A DNA stretch of 64,000 bases, from NCBI RefSeq assembly GCF_001861355.1, contig NZ_MASN01000011.1:1-64000 (forward strand), read 5' to 3'. How positions within the stretch are numbered: the first letter of the stretch is position 1; every line of letters begins with the position of its first letter. The position numbers and the translations under genes are program-made. The stretch comes from Natrialba sp. SSL1 (GTDB lineage: Archaea > Halobacteriota > Halobacteria > Halobacteriales > Natrialbaceae). This document shows, piece by piece, positions 9,528-17,789 of the stretch. Under the pieces are notes generated by a model. That model did not search any database and had not been told where the DNA came from. It saw only the letters and a list, made by a program, of their open reading frames with translations.

Positions 9528-10339
9528 CTGGAGTCTATGTCTGGATATATCTGGAGGCCATCCGTTACTCAGTGAGGGTGATCTCGATTGGCTCCTTACG
9601 GAGTCTACTGACGACAAGCTCACCGAGAGGATGATTTTTATCAAGCGGTTCGACAAGGGCATGACCTTGGAGGACGCTTTCGAAGACATCGGCAGGTCCT
9701 CCGCAACAGGAACAGACTGGGCTCGTCAGTGGAACAAAGGTGGTCTCGGACTGTTGATGCTGGACTTCGGGGACGGCAGGCACCCGAAGCTCGGCGCAGG
9801 CCAACGAAAACGTCTCCTGAAACCCCTCCGTGAGGGCCAACCGTGGAAGAAACAGGAAATACAGTATCTCATCAACAATGAATTCGACGTAGAGTTTCAT
9901 CCGGTCTACCTCACCACCTTCCTTGATGAACTCGGTCTCTCCTACGCAATTCCCCGGACGAAGTGCCCATCACGGGCAGAGAACGCCGAGGAGATGCTCG
10001 ACGAACGCGTCGCTAACGATCGAGAAAGGTATTGGGAACAACTGTCCGAGGTAGTACCACTACAGGCACCAGCTGTCGACAGATGGAGGAGGGCTATTCC
10101 CAGAACTTAGCTAATCCATTACCGACGCGTTCGTCGGGGAGTCTGATGAGCCGTACAACAAACGAGACGGCGACAACGAAGAAGGATGGGTTGTTGACGA
10201 ATACATCTGTACCGACGGTGGAACCGTACCGAATTTCTGAGAGAACCTCAAATGGGAAGCGTCACCGTTGATTATGGAGAGCGTGGCAAAATACCGCGCT
10301 CTCCTCACCAAAATCTTCGAGAACTCACGACTCGATTGA
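9528..10339 (+). pseudogene. IS630-family transposase lacking its catalytic core
   Basis: A second IS630-type gene, of a different subgroup from the element just upstream. The N-terminal HTH region is open from 9528 (DLDWLLTESTDDKLTERM, MTLEDAFEDIGRSSATGTDW) through a winged-helix region ending ENAEEMLDERV. A shift then leads into DEPYNKRDGDNEEGWVVDEY and CTDGGTVPNF. Directly after this the sequence jumps to LKWEASPLIMESVAKYRALL, the extreme C-terminus. The segment that should hold the second aspartate and the glutamate is missing. It belongs to the same family as the fragment at 3708-3925. The 5' end is truncated at the boundary with the element ending at 9512. Confidence 0.72.
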
Positions 10340-10622
10340 GTTTTGCAGCCTCGTAGATTGACGATTACCTTGGTGGATACCATCAGAAGTTACGCTAGGC
10401 ACTATACGTCCACCGACTCGTCGAAGTGCTCTTGCTCAACCTCTTCGATTCGTTGTTCAAGTTGCAAAATCGGGAGAGCAACTCGCCCTTGTTGAGACCC
10501 CCTCCGTTCACAGATCCTACCTTCCAGTACAGACAGCGGGGCAACAGGATGCGATCCACGACGGAACCCATCCCCGAAGATCATCACGAACCTCTGCTGC
10601 TAGTTCATATAACCCGCCTTGT

Positions 10623-10670
10623 GCGCTTCCTATGAGACGGTGGCGAAATCAGCTCGAGCTAAACACATAC
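10623..10670 (+). repeat. Copy of the insertion-element end found at 8-55
   Basis: 48 bases that align without gaps to positions 8-55, both ending in GCT(A)AAACACATAC. A shorter version of the terminal string, AAAACACATAC, recurs at 11168-11178. The sequence between 10340 and 10622 shows no convincing gene and may be the decayed interior of the same element. Confidence 0.55.
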
Positions 10671-10778
10671 GTCTCATGTAAGGCCTTCTCGCCCCTTTCT
10701 TGGTAGGGTAGATCTTGTCATGAATACCGTAGTGGGTGTGGGATAATCTTCTGACGTGGTTGAATATATTTTCGTGGC

Positions 10779-11030
10779 ATGATAGAGAGTGAGGTCAAGG
10801 ATCGGTTTGCCGTAAAGACAGCTTCTTCACGACGGGTACGGAGCCACAAAGGGACGCGTCTGGCCAAGCCGCGTCCCTGTCCCCACTGTGGAAAGGCCGA
10901 CTACTACAAGCACGACGCCCGCTCTCTCCGGTTCGACATCCTCATCACTGAGGACGGCTTCGAAGACGTAACAGTCTCTATCAAGCGGTACTGGTGCAAG
11001 CAGCGTAAAACCAGTTGATGTAAACATGGC
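10779..11030 (+). pseudogene. Zinc-ribbon transposase-like fragment
   Basis: About 80 codons encoding a zinc ribbon: CPHCGKADYYKHDARSLRF followed after about 30 residues by KRYWCKQ. The second knuckle should have a further cysteine, but a one-base shift intervenes. The continuation in the next frame reads KPVDVNMAGLFYES, which looks like the natural continuation, and then loses resemblance. This is the N-terminal remnant of a larger protein, most likely a transposase-like protein common in haloarchaea. That family assignment rests on my recollection of similar sequences and is tentative. Confidence 0.45.
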
Positions 11031-11227
11031 CGGACTGTTCTACGAGTCAAGTGTATCAATAGGGGTGGTACCAGCGCGTCGAATTCCTTCCCCCTCGGCT
11101 GTTTCGTGCTCTCTTCACGAGGCCACCCAATATCGTACTTCCCACCACTACCCTATACAGCACTGAGAAAACACATACGGCAAATATAAGTTATAGGTCT
11201 ATAAGAGTCATAAGCTGAGGGAACCCA

Positions 11228-12451
11228 ATGTCAAAAAAACTCGCATACCTCGTTTCCCAATTCCCTTCGTTCTCAGAAACATTTATTCAGAGAGAAGTTT
11301 CTCAGCTATCTGAAGAGGGATACGACCTTCATATTTATTCTCTTAAAACGCCAAAGGAGGTCGAATCAGAGATCAATATAGACGATGCGGAATGGTTGGA
11401 TAACTGTATATATAGTAGTTTATTGTCAACACCAATAATTAAGTCAATCATGAAAAGTGTTATTTTATTTCGACTATCCCCAATAATTGTCTTAATTCAG
11501 GTCCTCTGGCAACTACGGCGAACCCCAATTGAAGCAGTTAAAATAATTGTAATATTCCCAAAAGTACTTCATTACTCTGCCTTAATACATGACTCAGAGA
11601 TCAGTCATATTCATGCACATTGGGCTACTGTACCCACTACTGTTGCGTATATGATATCAAAAATCATTGATGATATTTCATATAGTTTCACAGGCCACGC
11701 TTGGGACCTTCATAGCGATAATACTAACCCAAAGTTTTTAAAGGGGAAAATACACGAGTCCGAATATGTTATATCATGTACGAAATATAATGTTGATAAA
11801 CTGAACGAAAGAGCTGATGATAACACCCCAATCTACCTTAATTATCATGGTGTTCAACCAGAAGGATACAAAAACACTAGAGAAAGGTCAGAACAGACAT
11901 ATTTTGTAGCTGGGGGCAGATTTGTTGAAAAGAAGGGGTTCGGGGATTTGGTGAGATCGTTGGCAAGAGTAAGGGAAGAAAAAGGTTATGAGATACCGAC
12001 AATTTTGTTTGGAGATGGACCTCTAAGAGAAAATGTAGAAAGGTTAGCAGATGATCAAGGGTTAGAAAAAGTGTATTTTGTTGGAAGAATTGAGCATGAT
12101 CAAGTTAAAAAATATCTTAGCAATGCACAAGCCTTTGTTGCACCGAGTGTTGTCGCAGAGAATGGCGATATTGATGGTATACCTAATGTTATCCTCGAAT
12201 CATTTGCATCTGCGACACCTGTAATCGGGAGTAATCTATCTGGAATACCAGAGGCGGTAAAGCATAATGAAACTGGTTGGCTAATTGAACCAGGAAGTGC
12301 CAGAGACTTATCAAAATGTTGCATTGAAGCTTGGGAGTCTCCCAAACGATGTGATGACCTAGGAAAGAATGGTCGGGAACTTGTAGAAGAGAACTTCGAC
12401 ATCACAAACAATATAAATGAGTATATAAATATTGTTGAAAATGAATTATAA
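11228..12451 (+). CDS. Glycosyltransferase family 4 (WcaL/AmsK-like)
   Basis: A 407-residue GT-B glycosyltransferase similar in layout to the colanic-acid transferase WcaL. The N-terminal domain starts KLAYLVSQFPSFSETFIQRE, the typical opening of this subgroup, and includes HIHAHWATVPTTVAYM and FTGHAWDL. The C-terminal domain begins near residue 230 (VAGGRFVEKKGFGDLVRSLA) and has an acidic-x7-E motif in DGIPNVILE. It probably adds a sugar to the same polysaccharide as the 4.5-8.2 kb operon, from which it is separated by transposon relics. A TATA-like AT-rich stretch at 11178-11200 lies 30-50 bases upstream. AT-rich, so probably acquired. Confidence 0.87.
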   Translation: MSKKLAYLVSQFPSFSETFIQREVSQLSEEGYDLHIYSLKTPKEVESEINIDDAEWLDNCIYSSLLSTPIIKSIMKSVILFRLSPIIVLIQVLWQLRRTPIEAVKIIVIFPKVLHYSALIHDSEISHIHAHWATVPTTVAYMISKIIDDISYSFTGHAWDLHSDNTNPKFLKGKIHESEYVISCTKYNVDKLNERADDNTPIYLNYHGVQPEGYKNTRERSEQTYFVAGGRFVEKKGFGDLVRSLARVREEKGYEIPTILFGDGPLRENVERLADDQGLEKVYFVGRIEHDQVKKYLSNAQAFVAPSVVAENGDIDGIPNVILESFASATPVIGSNLSGIPEAVKHNETGWLIEPGSARDLSKCCIEAWESPKRCDDLGKNGRELVEENFDITNNINEYINIVENEL

Positions 12452-12459
12452 TATGACAG

Positions 12460-12585
12460 TACTGTGTGGTTAGCGAGGTTTAGGAAGAGATCAGGTTGTA
12501 GAACTAGTTTGGCTATGCCGCTTGCAGGCTTGCTCAGCATGTACTACGCAATCAAATTTAATGAGTTTTATGGTTCTCAAAGTTG
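12460..12585 (+). pseudogene. Decayed 5' fragment of an IS6-type element
   Basis: Starting just after the glycosyltransferase stop, the sequence GTTAGCGAGGTTTAGGAAGA and its continuation align with the start of the IS6 element 240 bases downstream (12712 onwards), through GCTTGCAGGCTTGCTCAGC versus CTCGCAGACCTGCTTAGC. Only the first ~110 bases are recognisable and no frame survives. It is an older, more diverged copy of the same type of element. Confidence 0.55.
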
Positions 12586-12698
12586 GTGCTTATAAGTGTG
12601 CCTGCTAATCTCGAACTTGGTACTCATATCACACCACACTATCGTCTATGCAGTATATTATATACTTGAGTCTGAATATGTGTTATTTTCTGTGAGAG

Positions 12699-13372
12699 GG
12701 CACCGTCTAGTTAGCATGGTTTGAGAAGCGAGCAGGTCGTAGAGTTGGTTTGGTCACGCAGCTCGCAGACCTGCTTAGCGAGTCATACGCGGCGGAATTT
12801 GATGAAGTTTGGGAGCGTCGCCGTCCGGTTCCATGCGACTGGGTGTTCGCTTCGAGAGACACAAGCGATCTGGCATTGGGTACATCGGCTGGCTGACAGC
12901 GTACCAGACCCGCCAACGGCTTCGCCGTCGCGGGTCGCAATTGATGAAACCGTTATCAAGATTAACGGCGGCTGGTCTTGGGTATACGCTGCAATAGACC
13001 TAGACTCAAAACTCATTCTCGACGTTGCAGTGTTCGGACGTCGCGGCACCGATCCAGCTGCTGCGTTTCTGCACCGATTGACCGAGAAACACGATCTATC
13101 CAATACCGTGTTTCTCGCTGACGGCTATGGATATCTGACTGACCCCTCCCGATTAGGATTGAGCGGTCAGCTCGATTACGTTGAGCGAAACCTAATCGAA
13201 AAGAGGTTTTGCACATTGAAGATGAGAGTTGACCGCTTTCACAATTCTTGGTGGGCAGTCGGGCGAGCGTCAGAGAATGGCTTGAACAGTTCGTACACTA
13301 CTATAATACACAACGACCGCACCAGTCACTCAACAGACAGACGCTAGCGAAGGTGCTAAACTAGACAGTGTC
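12699..13372 (+). mobile_element. IS6-family (ISH15/ISH29-like) insertion sequence with 8-bp target duplication
   Basis: The element starts GGCACCGTCTAGTTAGC and ends GCTAAACTAGACAGTGTC, an imperfect inverted pair. It is flanked by perfect 8-bp direct repeats TGTGAGAG at 12691-12698 and 13373-13380, the duplication length typical of IS6. Its length of 674 bp is a little short for the family because of deletions inside the transposase gene. Confidence 0.85.
12720..13365 (+). pseudogene. IS6-family transposase, frameshifted and partly deleted
   Basis: The N-terminal part lies in one frame (QLADLLSESYAAEFDEVWE). The frame then shifts to AVRFHATGCSLRETQAI. About 15 residues appear deleted between two QAI strings, joining directly to WHWVHRLADSVPDPP. 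The catalytic core follows: first aspartate in VAIDETVIKINGGWSWVYAA, a second segment FLADGYGYL, and EKRFCTLKMRVDRFHN. A last shift after NSWW is needed to reach the true C-terminus (GSRASVREWLEQFVHYYN and a TAG near 13362). The gene is inactive, though the element ends are intact. Confidence 0.82.
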
Positions 13373-13428
13373 TGTGAGAGTAAAACAATAGCCCCCCTCA
13401 ATAAATACAACATTATGGTGAAACTTAG

Positions 13429-14250
13429 TTATATTATATCAGGGTGGTTTTTTGGAACTTGATTAGGAAGTGAGTTCTTTTTGAATGCCTGATCTCGGAC
13501 ATGTTGCCATTTCTCATGGCGTACTCTTATTCTGATAGGTATTTGGTCCAAATCTAAAATTTTTGCTATATATAAACGGTGTTGTCCGTCATTCCAGAGT
13601 AATTCACCTTCTCTGGATATGTCAACAGTAACTTCTCTAAATTCTGGAGGGTACTTTAGTTCTTTTTCTGAGAAGAAGGGGGACATATTATCTCTTATCG
13701 AATCCAATTCTAATTGTGATTTATATCCATTGATTTTTATGTCATCAAATATGTCATCAAGATTTTCTAAGCTATTTTTAAACTCAAGCACTGAATTAAC
13801 ATCCCTTCTGCTTTCCCCTTGTTTAATTCTTTCTACCGAATCCTCATAGTATTTTGTATTTTCCCACTTCACACCCTCTTTGTACCGACGCATCATCGAT
13901 TCATAAAAATAACCTGTGTTTTCTAAGGGAATTGTCTCTTGGTCCCAATCACCACCCACAACACCTGTTCTAACTAATCTGTTTACTTTTGGTTTTATTT
14001 TAGGTCTTTTTGTTATCGATTTTGGATCCACATTTATTACCTTAAAGGGATAGAGAGGAGAACTATATTTTGTCCCGTATCGTAATTTAGTTGCTGTACG
14101 TATATGAGACCGAAAAACTGTGTACCAAATGGACCTAGCGGCATAACAAACCTGGCTGTAACCCATGAGGTGACAACATAGAACTTGGGTTAAAAACTTC
14201 ACTATATGGCGAAAATAGACATACCAGCGACTGAATGATTGTCGGTTCAC
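13429..14250 (-). CDS. DGQHR-motif hypothetical protein (ParB-like)
   Basis: A 273-codon AT-rich frame. Residues 70-85 (PFKVINVDPKSI) and 230-265 (LLWNDGQHRLYIAKILDLDQIPIRIRVRHEKW) are the recognisable parts. A D-G-Q-H-R box followed by a helix and I-P-I/V strand recalls ParB/sulfiredoxin-like folds, and similar proteins occur in polysaccharide loci of haloarchaea; the function is unknown. The first 20-40 codons overlap a decayed IS630 transposase on the same strand (14190-14335), so the natural N-terminus may have been replaced by element sequence. Alternative starts exist near the GYSQ segment. It may be a truncated gene. Confidence 0.55.
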   Translation of the reverse strand: MNRQSFSRWYVYFRHIVKFLTQVLCCHLMGYSQVCYAARSIWYTVFRSHIRTATKLRYGTKYSSPLYPFKVINVDPKSITKRPKIKPKVNRLVRTGVVGGDWDQETIPLENTGYFYESMMRRYKEGVKWENTKYYEDSVERIKQGESRRDVNSVLEFKNSLENLDDIFDDIKINGYKSQLELDSIRDNMSPFFSEKELKYPPEFREVTVDISREGELLWNDGQHRLYIAKILDLDQIPIRIRVRHEKWQHVRDQAFKKNSLPNQVPKNHPDII

Positions 14251-14335
14251 TCATTGTGTAGAGTCGCTGGGAATTGTCCCATCGCTGTGCGGGTGCGGGG
14301 TGTTGAAGAACCCAACCGTGCTACTACCGCCAGTC
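14190..14335 (-). pseudogene. IS630-type transposase fragment
   Basis: Read on this strand, the sequence gives STVGFFNTPHP, then after a one-base shift QRWDNSQRLYTMSEPTIIQS. This corresponds to the segment between the zinc-ribbon-like part and the second catalytic aspartate of the IS630 subgroup also seen at 9528-10339. Nothing recognisable follows. It overlaps the start of the DGQHR gene. Confidence 0.5.
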
Positions 14336-14369
14336 CGAATATTGTCGTCAACTGCCCACCTCTGTCGCT

Positions 14370-14440
14370 GTCGTCCTCAGACTGTTTTTGTGGTTGAACG
14401 ACTTGTAGATCGTACTGTAGTCCGGCAGCTCGCCCCAATC
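14370..14440 (-). pseudogene. IS5-type transposase fragment
   Basis: About 24 codons, DWGELPDYSTIYKSFNHKNS, resemble the N-terminal region of haloarchaeal IS5-type transposases (usually ELPDYTT-x-x-K-x-F). It is joined to the IS630 fragment at 14190-14335, so this is a junction between two unrelated element remnants. The match is short, so the assignment is tentative. Confidence 0.4.
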
Positions 14441-14589
14441 TATAGTAGCCACTGTAAGTCAATGCGTACCTGATCGCACGACGACTGTGCGATTAGTGTG
14501 TGACTATTTGTACTTGTTATTATAGGCCAAGCACGTCACGAACCTCAGCAATTTACTTGAGCCAGTGAGTTCACCCCAAGCAGGTAACT

Positions 14590-14882
14590 GCGTTGTATGG
14601 GTTGCGGTGAAATGTGGAGTTGCTGTTCCAGGAGTTGAGATCGCTGTACGGACTAGAAAAGTTCAAGACGTACGATTCACTAATCGTAGAGCAACCCGTA
14701 ATAGCGGCTCTGCTGACGCTGGTGGTTAGTGGTGCCTTGCTAGGAGTGTTTCAAGAGCTGTTTCCGCGGAAGTGCTGGGCAAAGATCTTCGATCGCTCAT
14801 CCAACTAGTCCTCGAAGAGTTCCCTCGGTCGCTTGGGTATACACCGCCGAACCTATCAGAGTGGTGTTCTGTGACAACCATG
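14590..14882 (+). pseudogene. IS4-type transposase, C-terminal fragment
   Basis: From 14614 the frame reads VELLFQELRSLYGLEKFKTY and then IVEQPVIAALLTLVVSGALL, the region that follows the YREK arginine in haloarchaeal IS4 transposases. A shift near 14808 leads to LVLEEFPRSLGYTPPNL, the usual C-terminus. The N-terminal and catalytic parts are gone. It is distinct from the IS4 relic at 1275-2240. Confidence 0.65.
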
Positions 14883-15086
14883 ATATAGAGATCAAACCTT
14901 ACTCAGCGAACGAGTGCTGAAACCTCCATGCGGGAATCCAGTGGTTGATCGAATACCAACGATACTATTATAATCGAGATCCTGGAATCAAGCGTTAGAT
15001 GGCCGAAATCTGCCGAGGTGGTGCAGACCTGGTACTTTATATTCATTGTTGCGGAATGATCGGCTAGGTTTAGAAAGTCAATATCA

Positions 15087-16895
15087 TCATCTACCGCTTG
15101 ACTGAATAGAATATAACTCGGCGTACTGTCCATTATTGTCGATTAGCTCTTCATGTGTGCCAGTTTCAATAATCTCGCCGGACTCTACAGTGTAGATTTG
15201 GTCGGCATTTTTCACTGTGGACAGCCGGTGTGCAATCCCAACCATTGCGTACTCTTGATCCATACTCTCGATAGACTCTTGCACCTGCTGTTCTAGATTC
15301 GAGTCAAGGTCGCTTGTTGCCTCGTCAAGCACCAGTACTTCCGCGTTCTTCAACAGTGCCCGCCCCAGTGCCACTCGCTGTTTTTGTCCACCGGACAACC
15401 GAACTCCGTTGTCACCGAGTTGCGTCTCGTAACCGTCGGGTAGTTCCTTAAGGAATTCGTCCAACTTCGCCATTTCACAGACCCGATCGATCTCCGCATC
15501 GCTTACGTCCCGATTACCGATTGTCAGGTTGTACCGTAGCGTGTCGTTGAAAATGAAAGGGTTCTGACGCACGACCGCGATCTTCGACCGCCATTCGTCA
15601 ACGTCCATCTCGTGGATCGATCGACTGTTCGCCCGTATCTCTCCCGAGTCCGGTTCGTACATCCGCGCCAGCAGTGAGACAACCGTCGATTTCCCGGCAC
15701 CCGACTGGCCGACGAAGCCGATGAATTCGCCTTTCTCGAACTCGAGTGAAACGCCTGAGAGGGCCTCTTCGTCTTGTCCCTGGTACGAGAAGTGAATATT
15801 GTCAATATTGATATGTTCGATTTCCGTTGGCACCGGTTCGTTCGCAGTGCTGGGTTCTCGGCTTGCTTCGAGTTCCTCAATGAACTGCTGCGTGCGAACG
15901 AGATGTGGTAGATTATTCTCTACCCTGTAAGCCAACTTGTTCACCTGGCTTGCCTTCGGCCCAAGACGGAACATCGCAAAAAGGAAGATACCGAGCGCGC
16001 TGAGTGACATGTCCGCAAAGGTGATTGCGAGGTAAATCAACACAAAGACCGACACCGCAGTTAACAGGTTGTAGAAACTGTTAATCCCCTGTTCATTCCG
16101 CCGGAGCTTGATACTTGACTGGGCGAAGTTGTTTACCGAACTGAGGAAGTCATTGTACAATTCCGATTTCAAGTCAAAGAGCTTAGTGTCGCGAATCCCT
16201 TGTGTTCCGGCCTGTGCGGCTTCCTGTAGACGCTCGTTTGCCTCCGCAACTTGATCTCCGAGTTCGTAACCCGGCTCAAGGACGCGACGGAATAGCACCG
16301 AAAACCCGCCGAGGAATACGAGTGCAAACAACGTTAGAAATGGTGCGAGAACGAGCGCAACAAGTAGATACATCAGAGCTAGAAGTGATTGTTCAATCAA
16401 GTCTACGACGTACTTGACCGTTCGACCAGCGTACTCCGCCTGCGTCACGATCGCGTTCAGGATATCGTCGGATCCTTCCCGGTCGAAATATTCAATCCGT
16501 GCGTCGAGTGCGTTGTCGAACGCCTGCTTCTGAATCTCGCGCGTATAGTCGATCACCAAGGCCTCTCGCATCCAGCGGACGAAGAACGTCACCGTCCACC
16601 GGACAGCCAACACGACACTCACACCGGTTACCACGAGACCGAGCGTGAATGGAATTCCGAGGAAGTCGTAGGCCATCACGAACAACTCCATGACTCCATC
16701 GGCTTCCGCAGCAGGATCACCAGGAGACTGAACGATCTCCACGATGGGCATGATAAAACCTAATCCGACACCTTCTAGCAACGCAGCAAAGACACCACCA
16801 AAGATAATTGCAACTACGAGCTTGGGGCGATATTGCGCAACACGAACGAGTGCGCGCAATTGCTCACGTCGACTTATCGTCTCCCCGTCAGTCAT
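15087..16895 (-). CDS. ABC exporter/flippase, fused permease and ATPase
   Basis: A 602-residue half-transporter with an N-terminal six-helix membrane domain (residues about 25-330) and a C-terminal nucleotide-binding domain with Walker A GQSGAGKST, signature LSGGQKQR, Walker B VLVLDEATSDLD and a switch histidine in IAHRLSTV. It resembles MsbA/PglK-type lipid or lipid-linked-oligosaccharide flippases, and its place at the end of the glycan island suggests export of the lipid-linked glycan. Start chosen at MTDGETISRREQLRAL (16895); the frame stays open to 17051, but that extension lacks family resemblance. It probably acts as a homodimer. Confidence 0.85.
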   Translation of the reverse strand: MTDGETISRREQLRALVRVAQYRPKLVVAIIFGGVFAALLEGVGLGFIMPIVEIVQSPGDPAAEADGVMELFVMAYDFLGIPFTLGLVVTGVSVVLAVRWTVTFFVRWMREALVIDYTREIQKQAFDNALDARIEYFDREGSDDILNAIVTQAEYAGRTVKYVVDLIEQSLLALMYLLVALVLAPFLTLFALVFLGGFSVLFRRVLEPGYELGDQVAEANERLQEAAQAGTQGIRDTKLFDLKSELYNDFLSSVNNFAQSSIKLRRNEQGINSFYNLLTAVSVFVLIYLAITFADMSLSALGIFLFAMFRLGPKASQVNKLAYRVENNLPHLVRTQQFIEELEASREPSTANEPVPTEIEHINIDNIHFSYQGQDEEALSGVSLEFEKGEFIGFVGQSGAGKSTVVSLLARMYEPDSGEIRANSRSIHEMDVDEWRSKIAVVRQNPFIFNDTLRYNLTIGNRDVSDAEIDRVCEMAKLDEFLKELPDGYETQLGDNGVRLSGGQKQRVALGRALLKNAEVLVLDEATSDLDSNLEQQVQESIESMDQEYAMVGIAHRLSTVKNADQIYTVESGEIIETGTHEELIDNNGQYAELYSIQSSGR

Positions 16896-17387
16896 TGTAT
16901 GTTCGATACATGCAGCAGGTGTTATATCCGTTGGTCTCCGGCTGACAAGCAGATTGATAAGTAGTCCGGTGGCACTTTCTGGACTATTTTCCTCAACACA
17001 ATTTGGTTGAAATCGACGGAATAGTACTAGTCGTCTGATTCTTCGATACATGTGATCCTACTACCACTGGTTTTGTAGCAGCCAGGCTTCTCGTTGATGC
17101 TCTCAAGCAGTTCAGCGGTACTATGGATATCCACTCGTCGAGGTGTCGAGTACACCACACACGCCCAGAACAAATCGCGGTCAATACGGGGCGAATCCAG
17201 CGGCAAGTGCGTGAAAGCGAACGATTTGGAATACTAGATCTGTCCACAAGAGGTGGTCTCCCAAGATGGGAGCATTCATGGATAGTACAGTCTACCCGAC
17301 GAACCTGCTTCCCGAAAGAATCCTAAAACGCTATCGAAACGTAACTAAGAACTTAAACACCTGTTTGTGAGCCCTCAAGCATGCCTT
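16896..17387. other. Intergenic region, glycan island to mobile region boundary
   Basis: No convincing gene. It contains the promoter side of the ABC exporter on the left. A perfect inverted repeat CTCCCA-AGA-TGGGAG at 17258-17272 lies about 115 bases beyond the end of the regulator gene at 17388-17651 and could be part of its terminator or an additional binding site. Confidence 0.35.
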
Positions 17388-17651
17388 TTACGCCTCGTTG
17401 CACTCCAGTTCACTTGCGTCGAATTCGCCCTCAAGATAGCCTTCGCCAGTATCGGTTATCCGATAGAGACCCTGTCCCAGATTCTCTACTAAGCCGTATT
17501 TCGCCAATTCTCGCAACCGTTCACCAACATATTTTCTGTGCCGACCAATCTTGTTGGCTACGTGAACCGGCTGTTGATTGCCGTTATCGCGAAGAGACTC
17601 AAGAATCGCGTCATCAGTTGAAGGGTTCATCCACTCAGCCGGTTCTCGCAT
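17388..17651 (-). CDS. Winged-helix regulator (phiH1-repressor-like)
   Basis: An 87-residue DNA-binding protein starting MREPAEWMNPSTDDAILESL. The winged helix runs from residue 10 to 75: DNGNQQPVHVANKIGRHRKYVGERLRELAKY... contains the recognition helix, and GLVENLGQGLYRITDTGEGYL forms the wing. Small proteins of this type are common in haloarchaeal viruses and integrated elements as PhiH1-like repressors. It is divergent from the seven-gene operon starting at 17790, and the two identical palindromes between them are the obvious candidate binding sites. Start chosen because homologues of this type begin at MREPAEWM; a start at 17684 is possible. Confidence 0.75.
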   Translation of the reverse strand: MREPAEWMNPSTDDAILESLRDNGNQQPVHVANKIGRHRKYVGERLRELAKYGLVENLGQGLYRITDTGEGYLEGEFDASELECNEA

Positions 17652-17723
17652 ATGCTGTTTCGAGGTACTATAGCTACGTCTCATAACCCTACCGGTTACT
17701 TCTGGTCACTCTCCGTAACAAAA

Positions 17724-17736
17724 TTCCCATTGGGAA
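17724..17736. promoter_or_regulatory. Operator-like palindrome 1
   Basis: TTCCCATTGGGAA, a perfect 6-bp inverted repeat around one base. The surrounding ATTCCCATTGGGAAG (15 bases) recurs exactly 37 bases downstream. It lies just upstream of a TATA-like box (GATATAAG, 17737-17744) for the rightward operon. Confidence 0.7.
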
Positions 17737-17760
17737 GATATAAGTACGAATAGTCTAATA

Positions 17761-17773
17761 TTCCCATTGGGAA
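17761..17773. promoter_or_regulatory. Operator-like palindrome 2, at the predicted transcription start
   Basis: The second identical TTCCCATTGGGAA. With the TATA-like box at 17737-17744, transcription would start near 17766, inside this site, with the ATG at 17790. A repressor bound at both sites would cover the promoter. The divergent winged-helix gene is the likely source of the repressor (inference). Confidence 0.7.
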
Positions 17774-17789
17774 GCACATCTGAGCTTGT

